Shown here in pieces: positions 1-10,970 of a stretch of 64,000 bases of DNA. Position 1 is the first letter of the stretch; each line of letters starts with the position of its first letter. The DNA is from Argentina anserina. Taxonomy: Eukaryota > Streptophyta > Magnoliopsida > Rosales > Rosaceae. The notes beneath the pieces are model-generated. The model had not been told where the DNA came from, made no database searches, and was given only the letters and a program-made list of their open reading frames with translations. Made by a program: the position numbers and the translations under genes. The DNA lies in NCBI RefSeq assembly GCF_933775445.1, contig NC_065878.1:3246001-3310000 (forward strand), given 5' to 3'.

Positions 1-959
1 ATCAAATTGCGACGTTTGAGAGAACGTAGTACAATCGATTGCAAGAACTGATACCCATATGTGTTCATATGAAAGCTAATTCTTGATTCTCGATTATGTC
101 TAAGTATAGATGATAAAGAGATTCAATGAGCTATAGATTCATATATGTAAGTGTTGTTGGGACACTATTGCTTTCATTATGACGTGATTAACTATGCGTC
201 TATGCATTGTCATTGGACTTGCATTGCACCCTTCACATGAGTTTAGTTCTACACTTAGTGAACCAACACAAATCCTATCCACCCCAACTCTGCCAGCAGC
301 TCCAGCAACATCAACGTACGCCTTGGTGTAGCAGTTGACACTGGTAGCGTAAATGATACGTACGGTTCTGCTTCAGACAAAAACCAGTCCTTTATTGGTC
401 CCTTCCCCCATTCTTTTTGCGAAAGACACATTGAATGTGACAAATCAGAATCTGTCCAGTTTCGTAAGTCAAGTTCAACGAGACCTACAAGACAGCTCGT
501 TCGATGAAATATGGTGAAATTGGTACCGTTGGAAAGGTCTATGTGTCTAATGTCCAAGAACCCCAACCATTTATTCATAGCTATCATATTGAGTGAGTTA
601 TGACCATTTTAGCAAAATAGGACAGTTCTGTCCTGAAATTTGTAAGTCAGTCAACTTCGACAGAGCACTGTGAACTGCTTCGATTGGATTAGGTTGTGAG
701 CCTTATGTTACTGGAAAGTCACGGGTGTCTACTTTCCAGAACATTTTACGGTTCTCTGATACCTATTTTGACGAAGAAGTTATGGCCATTTAAGTGAATA
801 AAGGTCATTTTATCCGAGAATCTAATTTTCATTGCAAACTCTTGTTTTGAGTTGTTATGCAATCTTGTTTCCTAAGATCTAAGTTTGGTTAAGTATAGCA
901 TGTATGATCTAAGGATGTGTGGCTAAATTAATGATTAATCATTGGCCCAAGACTACGTT
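1..959. other. Unresolved repeat-like sequence
   Basis: I recognise no gene here. The open frame on the minus strand at 255-587 has no motif I know. A short string near 510-536 (GAAATTGGTACCGTTGGAAAG) closely resembles one near 15527 (GAAATTGGTACCGTTAGAAAG) in another repeat-rich block. This suggests retroelement UTR or LTR-internal sequence rather than a gene. Confidence 0.4.
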
Positions 960-1218
960 TGAGAAACATGTAATGAACGTTGTATAGGTTGTTCTTTGTA
1001 CTTCATGACTATGACACTAATCAGGGGGAGTTGTTTCATAGACTTCAGGGGGAGAGTCTACCTCACATGATGCTATCAAATGTAGACGGTGCTTTTGCTT
1101 TTTTCCCGTTCGATCAAGCTTTTTTTTTACCGAAGAGGTTTTTATTTTACTTGACAAGGTTTTTACCGAGACAACGATGTGTGCACCATGCAACCTAGGC
1201 ATGCGACACAAGGGGGAG
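960..1218 (+). mobile_element. Ty1/copia 3' non-coding end with polypurine tract
   Basis: This stretch contains three purine-rich AGGGGGAG-like boxes, near 1024, 1049 and 1211-1218. The last one directly abuts an LTR start, as expected for a plus-strand polypurine tract. The same layout of a pyrimidine-rich stretch, a CAAGGTTTTTA motif and a purine tract appears before the 3' LTR of the larger copia element at about 45720-45792, and in reverse at 23772-23880. No coding sequence of the element survives upstream. Confidence 0.7.
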
Positions 1219-1400
1219 TGTTCCGGGAGAATTATTATTCTACCCTTGTGTGTGTCTTAGCCTTATTAGGTTTCCTGTTAGAGATAGATTTGCATCTCTA
1301 TAGATTAGGACTCCGAATCCTGTGGGATTCAGGTGATGTAATGCCTATATATATATACCCCCATATCATTCAATAATACACAATTTTTCATCCTGAAACA
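1219..1400 (+). repeat. Copia LTR, TGTTCCGGGAG family
   Basis: The sequence begins TGTTCCGGGAG and ends AAACA, 182 bp. It contains a TATATATATA promoter-like box before CATTCAATAATACACAA. It matches LTRs at 58438-58622 and 63162-63345 along its length, and a diverged reverse copy at 23570-23771. The polypurine tract on its left makes it a 3' LTR. No matching 5' LTR lies inside the window. Confidence 0.85.
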
Positions 1401-1447
1401 TCCTAGAAATTATGTCAAAATCAATTTTGATGGTTAAGTGAGAGACC

Positions 1448-1784
1448 ATTCTACTCGAAGACTAAAATTTTGATGATCATGGAAATTTCGATGGTTCAAA
1501 AAATAGAAATTTTAATGGAAATTTCAGAAAATATCGATATAAGTAAAATTATTGAAAATATCGAGCGTGTTTTGGAGCGCCGCCACGTGGATAAGCAACA
1601 CACAGGTCAGAGCTGATGTCGCGATATTTCAAAGAAATTCGAAAATATCGCAATATACGGCAGATGTCGATAATTTCGTGTGAAACTAACTTTGTAGGCT
1701 AAAGATATATCTTTATTTATAAAAAAATGAAAATATCGTTGATATTTCGACGGTAATTTTGAAATTTCAGTCCTTGATTCTACT
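1448..1784. mobile_element. MITE with 8-bp target duplication
   Basis: The element spans 1456-1776 (321 bp) between direct repeats ATTCTACT at 1448-1455 and 1777-1784. Its ends are inverted repeats (CGAAGACTAAAATTT on the left; reverse complement of the right end CAAGGACTGAAATTT). The interior is rich in AAATATCG words in both orientations. An 8-bp duplication fits hAT, but the ends also resemble Mutator-type MITEs in which the ninth base has diverged. It is non-coding. Confidence 0.7.
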
Positions 1785-2950
1785 ACTATTTGATTCATCT
1801 TTCGTGGAGAAGATGGTTGACCTCTCTATGTTGTTGATGTTGCATTTGGCCATATCTATTTTCCCATTGCCAAAGCTTTAGCTCTTAGGAAAAGTCTGGT
1901 AGCGGCTCTGGATCGATTAATCATTCTATCAAAGTATAAGGAGATTCGAAACTAGTGATTGAGGCTATAAATGGAGTTGTTCAACCTTCATGGAGTAGTT
2001 AAAAATTATGAGGGATATCAAATATTTGAGCTCCCACTTTAGTTGTATTGGCTTTCAGCATATTCACAAGGATGCCAATTTAGTAGTTGATGTTCTTGCT
2101 AATCTGGGACATTCGTCTCTAGCTTGTTGGATTTAGGAAGTTTGACGAGAAGTCTTAAAAGGTTGTTTTTTGATATTGTAAACTAAGGGTGGGCTGAGTT
2201 CAGTCCGGGCCGAAATTTTGGTGAAACAAACCCAAAGCCCGAAACTTTGGGTTTGGGCCGATTCGAGTTGTGCATCAGTCAAGACTGGCCCAAACCCGAC
2301 CAACTCAATTCATAATGGTTTTCAGATATTTTTGGGCATAAAATTTGGAGGCTTTCTTCTAGTGAAGCAGTATGTGTTTTAACAATCGAGCCACAAGTCT
2401 GCAAAATTGATCAATACAATCTTGAACAAAATTGGAATAGAACAATCGTAATTGATGAAAAAAATTTTTGAAATGAACTTATGAAGTAGAACAATCGGGA
2501 TAATGAGATCACATGAGAGAGAGAGAGAGAGAGAGAGGAAATGAGTTAGTGAGCCCAAGTTGGGAGAACGAGAGAATATAAAAGACAAGGAGGCATTGTG
2601 TTAGTGTATGTGTTTTAGGGTTTTTCTTCTTCTTTTAATTAAAATGTATTTATAAGAACCAATCATATCACGACACATGACATGAACTCTATTAAAATAT
2701 TTTAGGGTCGGTTCGGGCTTTTGGGCCTAAAAAACAAGAGACCGAGACAAATCCATTTAAAAAAAAATCGGTTCAGGTCTTAATCGGTTCGTTTCAGTCA
2801 GCATCCAGATTGATTTTGGGTCGAATTTTTTCGGTCCGATCGGATCGGTTTCTCTTATTGAACCCGCCTACCCTTATTGAAAACTTTGGTTGCCCCTGAG
2901 CTTTTAGTCTTTAATGAGTTTCCCTGTTTACAAAAAAAACCAACATAACC
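1785..2950 (+). pseudogene. LINE-type RNase H domain remnant
   Basis: Between about 1850 and 2180, frames on the plus strand give a broken RNase H domain of the kind found at the 3' end of plant L1-like LINEs (RVT_3). It includes a SKLVIEAINGVV-like stretch and a FQHIHKDANLVVDVLANLGH-like stretch, the latter being the conserved HxxREAN..AD.LA block. Stop codons and frameshifts interrupt it. A hAT-like element (2184-2876) splits the remnant. Its tail resumes at 2877 and runs into TTTACAAAAAAAACC, a likely LINE 3' end. No start or upstream reverse transcriptase is present. Confidence 0.65.
2184..2876. mobile_element. Non-autonomous hAT-like element, 693 bp
   Basis: The left end reads TAAGGGTGGGCTGAGTTC. 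The right end, reverse complemented, reads TAAGGGTAGGCGGGTTC. The flanks are TTGTAAAC (2176-2183) and TTGAAAAC (2877-2884), an 8-bp target duplication with one mismatch, as hAT elements make. The interior has GGGCCG-rich subterminal blocks and a short GA run near 2516-2537. No transposase is encoded. Confidence 0.75.
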
Positions 2951-3652
2951 AACTCCCTCATTAGAGCTTTCTCGAAGCTTAAGTGCACATTTGGCACCAA
3001 AGTTGCGCTTCTTCACCGTCTTATGTCCAGATGATTCAACTCTTAGCTTCGCTGCTTAAGGGCTTGTTCCTTGACCCAATTGGTCTTTTCTAAACCCTAA
3101 GTCCTAAAACCTAAACCTGAGTCAGGTGTTGTAACAACCCACCCTTGGAGGATAGCATCGCTGGAACCCTATGCACCAAACTCAAACATCATTGGAGGGT
3201 ACCACCTTCACCTTGTCATTATATTATGGAGGATCCGGAGCTTGGCTCTAGTACCTTGTTGATTCCAATCCGATTATATGTTCCATCACTCTTAATGATC
3301 GAACCAGTTCTCCGGCCTCATCAGTGAAAAATTTCGGAGGTTGGGTCAATAATTTTGACGAAGACCAAGAAGGTGTTGTTAGAACCTGGACGGCATCGTA
3401 AATACCATCATACTCCGCCATGACATCGTGGTACCATAAAGAGTTCCCGTATTCCCTTTCCTTCATTCGGTCAATTATTTGCAATGAAGTATTTCAACGA
3501 TGCCATTCGTTAGGAAGAACGGAAAATTATCTGAGTGTATAGGGTTTAAAATGGAAAGAACTATGAGTCTATGTAGCAACAAGGCCTCACATAATGCATA
3601 GCACATCGGTGTCCCAATCCATCATAGGTTCTTAGGCTCGTCAAACTTCAAC
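2951..3652. other. Intergenic, no gene recognised
   Basis: Short open frames exist on both strands near 3145-3484, but none has a domain I recognise and codon use is unremarkable. I see no repeat ends here. Confidence 0.4.
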
Positions 3653-3787
3653 TCTACGCAATGATTTTTTTTTTTTTTTAACTCTAAGCAATGATTTTTT
3701 TTTTTTTGAAAACTCTAAGCAATGATTTTTTTTTTTGAAAACTCTAAGCAATGATTTTTTTTTTTTGAAAACTCTAAGCAATGATTA
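3653..3787. repeat. Poly-T minisatellite, about 5 copies of a ~32-bp unit
   Basis: The unit is AACTCTAAGCAATGA followed by 11-16 T, then GAA. It recurs about every 30-35 bp, and the copies differ mainly in T-run length. An open frame at 3735-3959 reads across it and is not evidence of a gene. Confidence 0.85.
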
Positions 3788-6700
3788 TGCTTTAGTTAAG
3801 CTTGTGGCATGGATTTGTTCCTATAATGAGTCGGGACTACTGAAAATCTTTATTTTAGACCATCACGATCGCGACTTGGATGCATGTTTATTTTTGCAAA
3901 CCAGAGATCGATGGCTAATGACCTTTTCAAAAGTATTGAAATCAAACACCAACTTATAAGTAAACATGCATGGGGCGTATATACTTCTATGACCTAACTA
4001 CAATATAAAACTCGATCTGTTTGAGGCCTTTTCTTTGTTAGCCAATCAATTTATGACTTGCATTTTCATTAGAAATTTGTTTAGAAAAAATTGGAGATTA
4101 TAAGGATGATCGTAGTTTGAATTTTATTTGTTTTGGTCCAAGTAGTTTGAGCTTTGAAGAGAGAGAGAAGCCGAAAAATTACACTATGACAAAAAAAATT
4201 AATTACAGTTAAAAAATGTCATGAAAAACTTTCAATGCGTTTTGCATCATAGTCAACGTCACGTGTATATACCGGAGTTATCGTTTCCTAGCCCTTTCAA
4301 TAACGTTTTTGTTAAAAAATAATTTAATAACATTTGGAAAATGTCACATGTGTTTCTATGACGTTTTCTGCACGTCAAAGAATGCCTTCTACGATGTTAG
4401 GAAATTGTCATAGAAACTAATCCATAACTCTTGTCCACCCACATTGAAAAGTTTTCATGACTATTTTTAAACATCATTAATCGTTTTCCATATTGTAAAA
4501 ATGAATATTTGATTTATGAATGAAATTTTAGATTTCAATTATCCATATTATTTTATTTTTGTCACAATTGATATGCAATACTTCAACTTCACTAACAAAA
4601 CCTCAAAGTAATACTATCATTTACTTCGAATATTACTTAAAATTTATGAGTATCCAAAGAACATGAAGAAAAACAAAAAAAAATGCTAATGAGCTTCAAT
4701 ACTTCTCACATGCTGCTATCCCATATAGCCTTATACTTCATATCTTCATAGTCAGGTACCCAACTCAATGTCTCACATAAAGTAAATATGAAAGAAAAAC
4801 TTGCCTTTCTTTTCTCGAGTTCAAGGGTTGAAGTTGGGTTACTTTGTCCTGAAAAAAAAAAACAATGACATAAGAGAACCCTTGTTCAAAAGTGAGATGT
4901 GAGACTCAATCTTAAAGTTAAAAAAAAAAACCACAAACTAAATCTAGGATGATTCAATATCCTTCAGAATTCATATCTGAGCAATAAGGGATTCCGCAAT
5001 AGGAATAATAAAGGCATAGGCAAAGAAGTACCAAGGGAGTTTACATAAGAAGAGGAAGGAGGCTCCATGAGTTAATTATCAGTACTATTTATTCAAATAA
5101 GGCCTGCATAAATAACAAAGCAATTTCAATGTCAAGTGCCAACTTAATGGTAAATTGCATTAATACATCAATCAAATGATTCATTAACTTTATATGTGAG
5201 AAACTACATTTACCAACAAAATAAAAATTAACACTCTAAATTCAACCATCATTGACATACAAGTAAAATGATTAAATTGTAATCATCCAACATTAAAATC
5301 AGTGAAACAACAGCAGAAGTTTGAGCTGAAATCGGTGATATCCAACTCATACTTTTCTCCTTCAATTCAACCAGCCATAGAAAACCTAATACCTAATGAA
5401 CAATTTAGGGTTTATTCAACCAGAATTCAACTGAATTAGAAATCAGTAAACTGAAAACAATCACGAGATTTCCTTTAAATTACCCTACGATGTGGCTCGG
5501 TGATTTATGTCTCCTCCAGTTTTTGAACCATAACCTTTAAGCACGGGTAATTAGTAAGATTAAACCGCAAATCGACTCAGATAGACAAAGATTGCCGAGG
5601 AAAAACAACTCAGAGATCTACCGAACCCTTGCCACAGTTTTGAAGAACTTGGTGGATGTATGTAGATGATGGAATCAACCTGTTCGACGGATAGGGTTGG
5701 TTGTGCGACATGGAAGAGTGGTGGCTGCATTTTGGGGAAAAATTCGCATGGTCAGAGTCTTCTTTCATGGTGCAACGAGGAGGGATTGCGAGCGGTGACC
5801 TACCGATATCAGAAGGGCGGCACCGATGGCGATCCGGCAGTGGTGGTGGAGGCTAGCCGGATTCTCTTGGCAGTATGCTGTCTTCAGGTTCCTTGGGGTG
5901 AGGCCTCAATCTAGGCTGGATCCATTCTTTTGGGCCAGGCCTAGGTCAATAAAAGTAGCTCATTTTAGGACATTTGAGCTGATTCTCTTTTGTTATTTCG
6001 TGTGTCGGTTTTAATTTATTTTTAATTTTAATAAAAGGATGTGAGCTTTGTCTCGGTTACTACACTCGATGTGCGTTGTATATTCTAGGTAAATGACGAG
6101 TTTTTTTGCTTTGTTAAATGGTCGTTACCGTCTAATGGTAGGGTGAAACTTAGTATTGTCAGATGTGTTCCGACGTTAACATAGTCATAGAGATGCAATA
6201 TTTGACATTAGGTTATATTCTCGTGTTACATACATACCAATATCTCCATTATGTCGCTGCTTTTCTAAAACAAATAGAGACGTCGGTGGAAAAATACTCT
6301 TTATTAGTTGGTTATTTGTTAAGTACTTGTTTACAGAAAATTTTGATATAAGGTCATATCTTTATAATTAGTGATTCAGGGTCCAAGTTTCACATCATCT
6401 TATATTTAACAGTTTTATTTTTTATGACTTGAGCAGCCGCACCAATTTTATTTAAAAAAAAACAAAGAAAAAAGTATTACTCTTAAAGTCCCACTAGTCT
6501 ATTGCCATATGTGGAGCCAGCTGCCCCCACTTCATGTCAAAACTTTGGTAGTTGGTGTACCTTTGTTTTATTTGTTATAAATGGGTCAAATATACACACA
6601 TATATAGTATATTATAGTTGTTATTGGGGCTATTACTCCTATTAAATTGCGAATCAATCAACAACTCTCTCTCTTCTTCATTATTCTATTTCTAAAACTA

Positions 6701-8081
6701 TTTGTTTTGATAATTTTAGCCTAAGTTTTATCAGGGTATTAAGCTAAAATTAGTTTATTTTGTATTGAGAAACACTACTCTCTTCTCATTAAGAATTCAA
6801 ACTAAACAAATCTTATGATAATAGCTTATCTTACCCAATTTTGCCGAATTTTTTCATTCAATTCTCTTTAATCAACCACAATCTTGTAGATACCAAAATG
6901 CGACCTATCTCCCACCCAATTTCTCTTTCTTTACTTTCATTCTCTAAAAGAATCCCAACAGTTTTTTGAGTTGCCGGAAATTAAACTCTTTAATTTTTTG
7001 CCCCCACTCGTATGTTTTTTTGTGTCCGCCACTGTCTACTGCTACATGAAACTGGTATTCCACTATTTAGATCTAACCAATTAGTGAGAACCATGATCGA
7101 TTCCTATGCATTGAGAAGCAGATATGCATCTACAGTCATCATGCATGAACGCATCAGATGAAACACAAGAATTAAAAACTGCATACTCATATGCGTAGTT
7201 CATTTACTTATTAGTGAGGAAACTTAATGAAGAGTTGAATGTTTGCAAAATTGAATAAAACCCGAACTGAAATAGGGTTTAGGGTTTAGATCACCGAGTC
7301 TTACCATCGCGATATGTATGACTGAATAATCCTAAAATCCAAATAGCGACACCAAATTTATATTAACTGTGAAATTTTATCCAAGTCCTTCTGTATAGAT
7401 TTGCAAAATATGTGAGGTTCTGTATGGGGACCAAAATAGTCATATACATGTCCACTGAAAGGCATGCATTGTACAAGCTGCGTGGTCGTCCTAACTGTTG
7501 GTTTGCTTGCCAAGCAAGGAAGCTGATCTTTTTCATAACCTGGAATCCTGGATATCCTTGTAGGCTTGTAGCACAGTTGCTCAAATTTGGCAACCTATAT
7601 TGGGTCTGCAGGTTAATTTGAACAACCATGCAAGAAGCTCGTGCATATAAATTTGATTCTCGGTGGCAAGTTCAGAAAGACGACAATCCATTTTAAAATC
7701 AGTCCACCAGCAAATATATAGTACATCCAGTAACTTGGCTATATGCACTCAAAATATATTGCACAATTATGTTATCAGCACCTGTGCCATGCCCAGAGAA
7801 ACATGATGTCATGATCAAAATTACAAAACCAAAGACATGCCCAAGGGAAAAAGAAATAAATCACAAGTTCACAACATACAGCATCACTCTTTCAACGTCA
7901 GATACGTGATCGACAGAGCTTGAATCACACAACTTTATTTTAGTTTAAGAATGACATATAACTTCAGTATGTACGTTACAGCCATTACCTAAAGTGCAGT
8001 GTCATCTTAATACTACTTCTTTCAATTTCAGCAACCTCTAGAATGACTTAGAAGTTACTTTATGAAACATGATATAAGCCT
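3788..8081. other. Long intergenic stretch, no gene recognised
   Basis: AT-rich sequence with many short frames and no recognisable domain. A string starting CACTATGACAAAAA at about 4172, followed by repeated GTCAT/GAAAC words up to 4430, resembles the subterminal region of a CACTA-type transposon. I could not find the partner end. The stretch 5660-5960 is less AT-rich and could be LTR or UTR sequence. The minus-strand frame at 7363-7629 lacks a recognised motif. Confidence 0.35.
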
Positions 8082-9746
8082 CTATTCACTTTTCCTTCCG
8101 AGTCTCAAAGTAAATGCCTGCAAGGATAGCAGAACTTGTCTTAACCTTTCCTTGGACTGTTCATCGAGCAAGTTGCCATCATTGTCAAATTTTGCTGGAG
8201 GCTGGAAAGCATTCAAGAAAAACTCAGGCTTGTTAATGAAATGAAGGTCAAGGAAAACTCCAACTTGGCGAAGATGGTATTGGGATCGTCCACCACCAAA
8301 GTTTCCTCCGGCACTTATAATTGCGGCACCCTTATCAGCCCACACATTTGGAGATCTGGATGCCCAGTCAATCGCATTCTTTAGAGGTGCTGGTGTAGTC
8401 AGTATGAATGAAATGCTTAGGAAGTAGTAGAATCTACAACAATAATCCATCTTGCTAGTAGACCATAATCTAAGCACAAATGATAGTGAACCTGTATTAT
8501 AAAAATTACAATATGTATAATCGAAAGCTTTAGCATCCAACTCAAAACTAGCACTAGTGATGACTCTCACACGAGGTCTTATTTGTATTCTAGTTCCCGC
8601 AAGGTCTAATCTAATTAGACACTCTATATACTCTATATATATTTCAACACTATCAACTATTATATAAGTTACAAGAAATATAACACTAGATATGCACTGG
8701 AGGATGTTGCTTAGGCCTTAGAGTGAGATCAATAAAGAAGAGAAGCCTCTTCATATGCTGTGTTTAAAAGTAGACTACATATGATACATAAATTACACCA
8801 ATATTCTCTCTGAAGATGGATGGGCAGCACCCAAAAAAAAAAACACGAAAACATAAGAATCCATAGCAATAATCAGAAACTGCATGAACGTAGTTGAAAT
8901 TTAGACTCATACTATACACTGGCTTCAAATTCCTATCCAATTGGAACCTTTCCATCACAGTCGAATTCCCCTACGTTGCTAAACTAACTTCATGCACTAG
9001 CAGCTTTTATATTGGGATAATGGTATTCTATTTCAGTATTTCTTTCTTCTTTCAATACGTACACTTGATTATAATACAACTTTAATCTGGCTTGATCCTA
9101 ACTCAATTGTCTACCCTAGCCTCCTCAATTTTCTCCTCCCAAGATTTCATTACATATATAACTCAATTTTCTACTGTCAGTGACTATAACATTGGTATAT
9201 AGTTTATACACTACATGTAAGAGCATACAATCATTTCCGGTAACTGGAAATTTTTCGTAGAAACAGCAACTTTTATGGCCAACCCACATGACAATGTGAC
9301 ATTTAAAATTTGAAAAATAAATCTATGTTTCTATGAATCAATTATTTCAAATAACCAAGTAAGAATTGTACCGGCAATGGAGTAATTGTACTCGGGAGAA
9401 GCAAAGAGGTAGCTATCGGCTTCTCGAATCTTCTGACGAAAGGCTTCGACGGCAGGTGGGAATCTCCCGTCTTTCTCTAGATCGGTGTTGATCATCGGCA
9501 ACGGCGCGATGTCTACGTACTCTATCTGGACGCCCTCCATCGTCTTGCTCATCTCAATCGCTATAGTACACGCGCCAACACATGATCATAACCGCAGAGA
9601 GCCTCTTTTGCCATTGAATTCAAACCAATGAGAGATACTAAATACTAACCAGAGCGAATGAGGCCGCGGTTGTAGGAAGCTTGACGAAGAGAACCAGAAA
9701 CTGCTGCGATCTTTATGAGCGACTTTGCTGCAACTGAAGCCTCCAT
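8082..9746 (-). CDS. NQR: NAD(P)H:quinone oxidoreductase (NQR type), copy 1
   Basis: This is a cytosolic FMN-dependent two-electron quinone reductase of the NADPH-dependent FMN reductase family. The family reduces quinones to hydroquinones and protects against redox cycling. Exons on the minus strand are 9746-9650, 9560-9372 and 8389-8082; introns are 89 and 982 bp with GT..AG borders, all in phase 1. The product is 197 aa, against roughly 196 aa for the plant NQR protein. The N-terminal SGSLRQASYNRG (about residues 17-28) is the FMN-phosphate loop. SPEYNYSIAAPLKNAIDW (about 88-105) is the isoalloxazine-binding stretch. A glycine-rich GGNFGGGRSQYHLRQ follows, and the C-terminus is typical (LLSLQAFTLRL). 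The start chosen is the only in-frame ATG that gives the family's N-terminus. No frameshift or stop is present. There is no signal peptide. It is a tandem paralogue of the gene at 13410-14984. Confidence 0.92.
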
Positions 9747-10089
9747 TTTCCCTAAATCTTGATCGAGACTGGGATTGAAATAGTCAGATAGAGAGGTGGC
9801 CTGTGACATTTGAGGAAGAAAAAGCCATTGATAAAGGGAACAAGTAAAAAAGCAAAAGCAGCCACCTTCATTTTTTTGTTTTTGTTTTTTTAACGAAAGC
9901 AGCCACTTTTATTCGTCTTGTTTTGTATGTTTATGAGTGGGAAATTTAGCATTTGAGGCCAAATGGCACGGCACCTTCAAATGTGTCTTTGAAATAAACT
10001 AGCATTACTCCACACACAAATGTGGTGAAAAAAACTGTTTTTTTTTTTTATAAAATTAACTGTAGAGCGAGAAGGAAGGAAGGTCCGAC
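9747..10089. other. Upstream region of NQR copy 1
   Basis: The minus-strand promoter and 5' UTR of the quinone reductase should lie here. I see no convincing TATA box. The sequence contains T-rich runs near 9870-9890 and 10040-10050. Confidence 0.35.
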
Positions 10090-10339
10090 TGGTTCGGGGA
10101 TGAACAGTGGCACACACGATTTGAATTTTCCACTTTTCTGATTTTTCATTTTTTATTTAGACTATTTTTCAAAAGTACTCCATTTCTTTTTTGATTCACA
10201 ACTTTTTTCATAAGAACTCCGATTTATGCATTACGTGTGTTTGTGAATTCATATCGATGAGTTCTACAACTTTCATAAAGAAAGTTTTCTCGAAAAACTT
10301 AAGCATCAAAAGTCAAATTTTAGAGTTAAAAAGATAAGG
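10090..10339 (-). repeat. Gypsy LTR remnant
   Basis: Read on the minus strand, the sequence carries AACTCTAAAATTTGACTTTTGATGC, a GAAAACTTTC word, then GAAAGTTGTAGAACTCATC and GAGTTCTTATGAAAAAAG. The same words in the same order occur in the LTR at 19930-20676 (minus) and partly in the segment beginning at 17584 (plus). It is a partial LTR. Its other end is lost and no target duplication is visible. Confidence 0.55.
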
Positions 10340-10789
10340 GCTAAACCGCTAGGAGGTGAAAAAGATTCGGGTCTTATCAAATTTACCTTTGTGGATGGTA
10401 ATTTAGTTAGAGTAAGAAGCAAAAAGTTGTGGCCAAATCGAGTGTTGAGGCTGAGTATAGAGGTATGACCCATGAACTGTCGGAATTGTTGTGAGAAATA
10501 TGCTACGTGATTTGAGTGTTAAGTTGAAAAGTGATATGCATGTGTATTGTGACAACAAAATAGTAATTGATGTATCACATAATCTAGTACAACATGATCG
10601 TACTAAACACTTGGAGGTGGATTGTCACTTCATAAAAGAGAAGCTAGATGCAAAGATTATTAGTTTCTTTTTGTCCCTACTAAAGAGTAACTTGCAGATA
10701 TACTCACTAAAAGAGTTTTTAAAAAGACGTTTTATGACTCACTAAGCAAGTTGACATGGTTAATGTGTATGCGTCAACTTGAGGAGGAG
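10340..10789 (+). pseudogene. Ty1/copia RNase H fragment with polypurine tract
   Basis: Broken frames encode the C-terminal RNase H part of a copia polyprotein: a YCDNKIVIDVSHNLVQHDRT-like block followed by HLEVDCHFIKEKL (10491-10745 holds the longest piece). Frameshifts and a stop lie near 10488. It ends in a purine tract TGAGGAGGAG at 10780-10789, directly before an LTR-like TGTCAGCG. Gag, integrase and reverse transcriptase are absent, so this is a 5'-truncated or solo 3' fragment. Its RNase H differs from that of the 37.5-kb copia element, so it is a separate lineage. Confidence 0.75.
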
Positions 10790-10970
10790 TGTCAGCGTGA
10801 GTCATATAATGTAATTTAGGGATGTAAATCATGTAGTTAGTATTTACATATTATGTATATGGTAGTACGTAGTATGTAGGGTTGTAGTACGGTGTATTCA
10901 TTATATGTAGCCTCCAATATGAGATGAATGGATATCAGAAAATTCATTATTCAAATCGTGTCATATCGAC
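10790..10970 (+). repeat. Copia 3' LTR (right border approximate)
   Basis: It starts TGTCAGCGTGAGTC right after the polypurine tract. Promoter-like TATGTATATGG and polyadenylation-type sequence follow. The right border, near AAATCGTGTCA at about 10967, is a guess because no second copy is present. Confidence 0.5.

Noticed and set aside
4172..4430. CACTA-transposon-like left end (CACTATGACAAAAA)
   Set aside because: No matching right end or 3-bp target duplication was found, so the CACTA string may be chance.
7363..7629. Open frames on both strands (88 aa minus, 69 aa plus)
   Set aside because: I recognise no domain, and neither frame connects to plausible splice partners that I can defend. 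Long overlapping frames on both strands are common by chance here.
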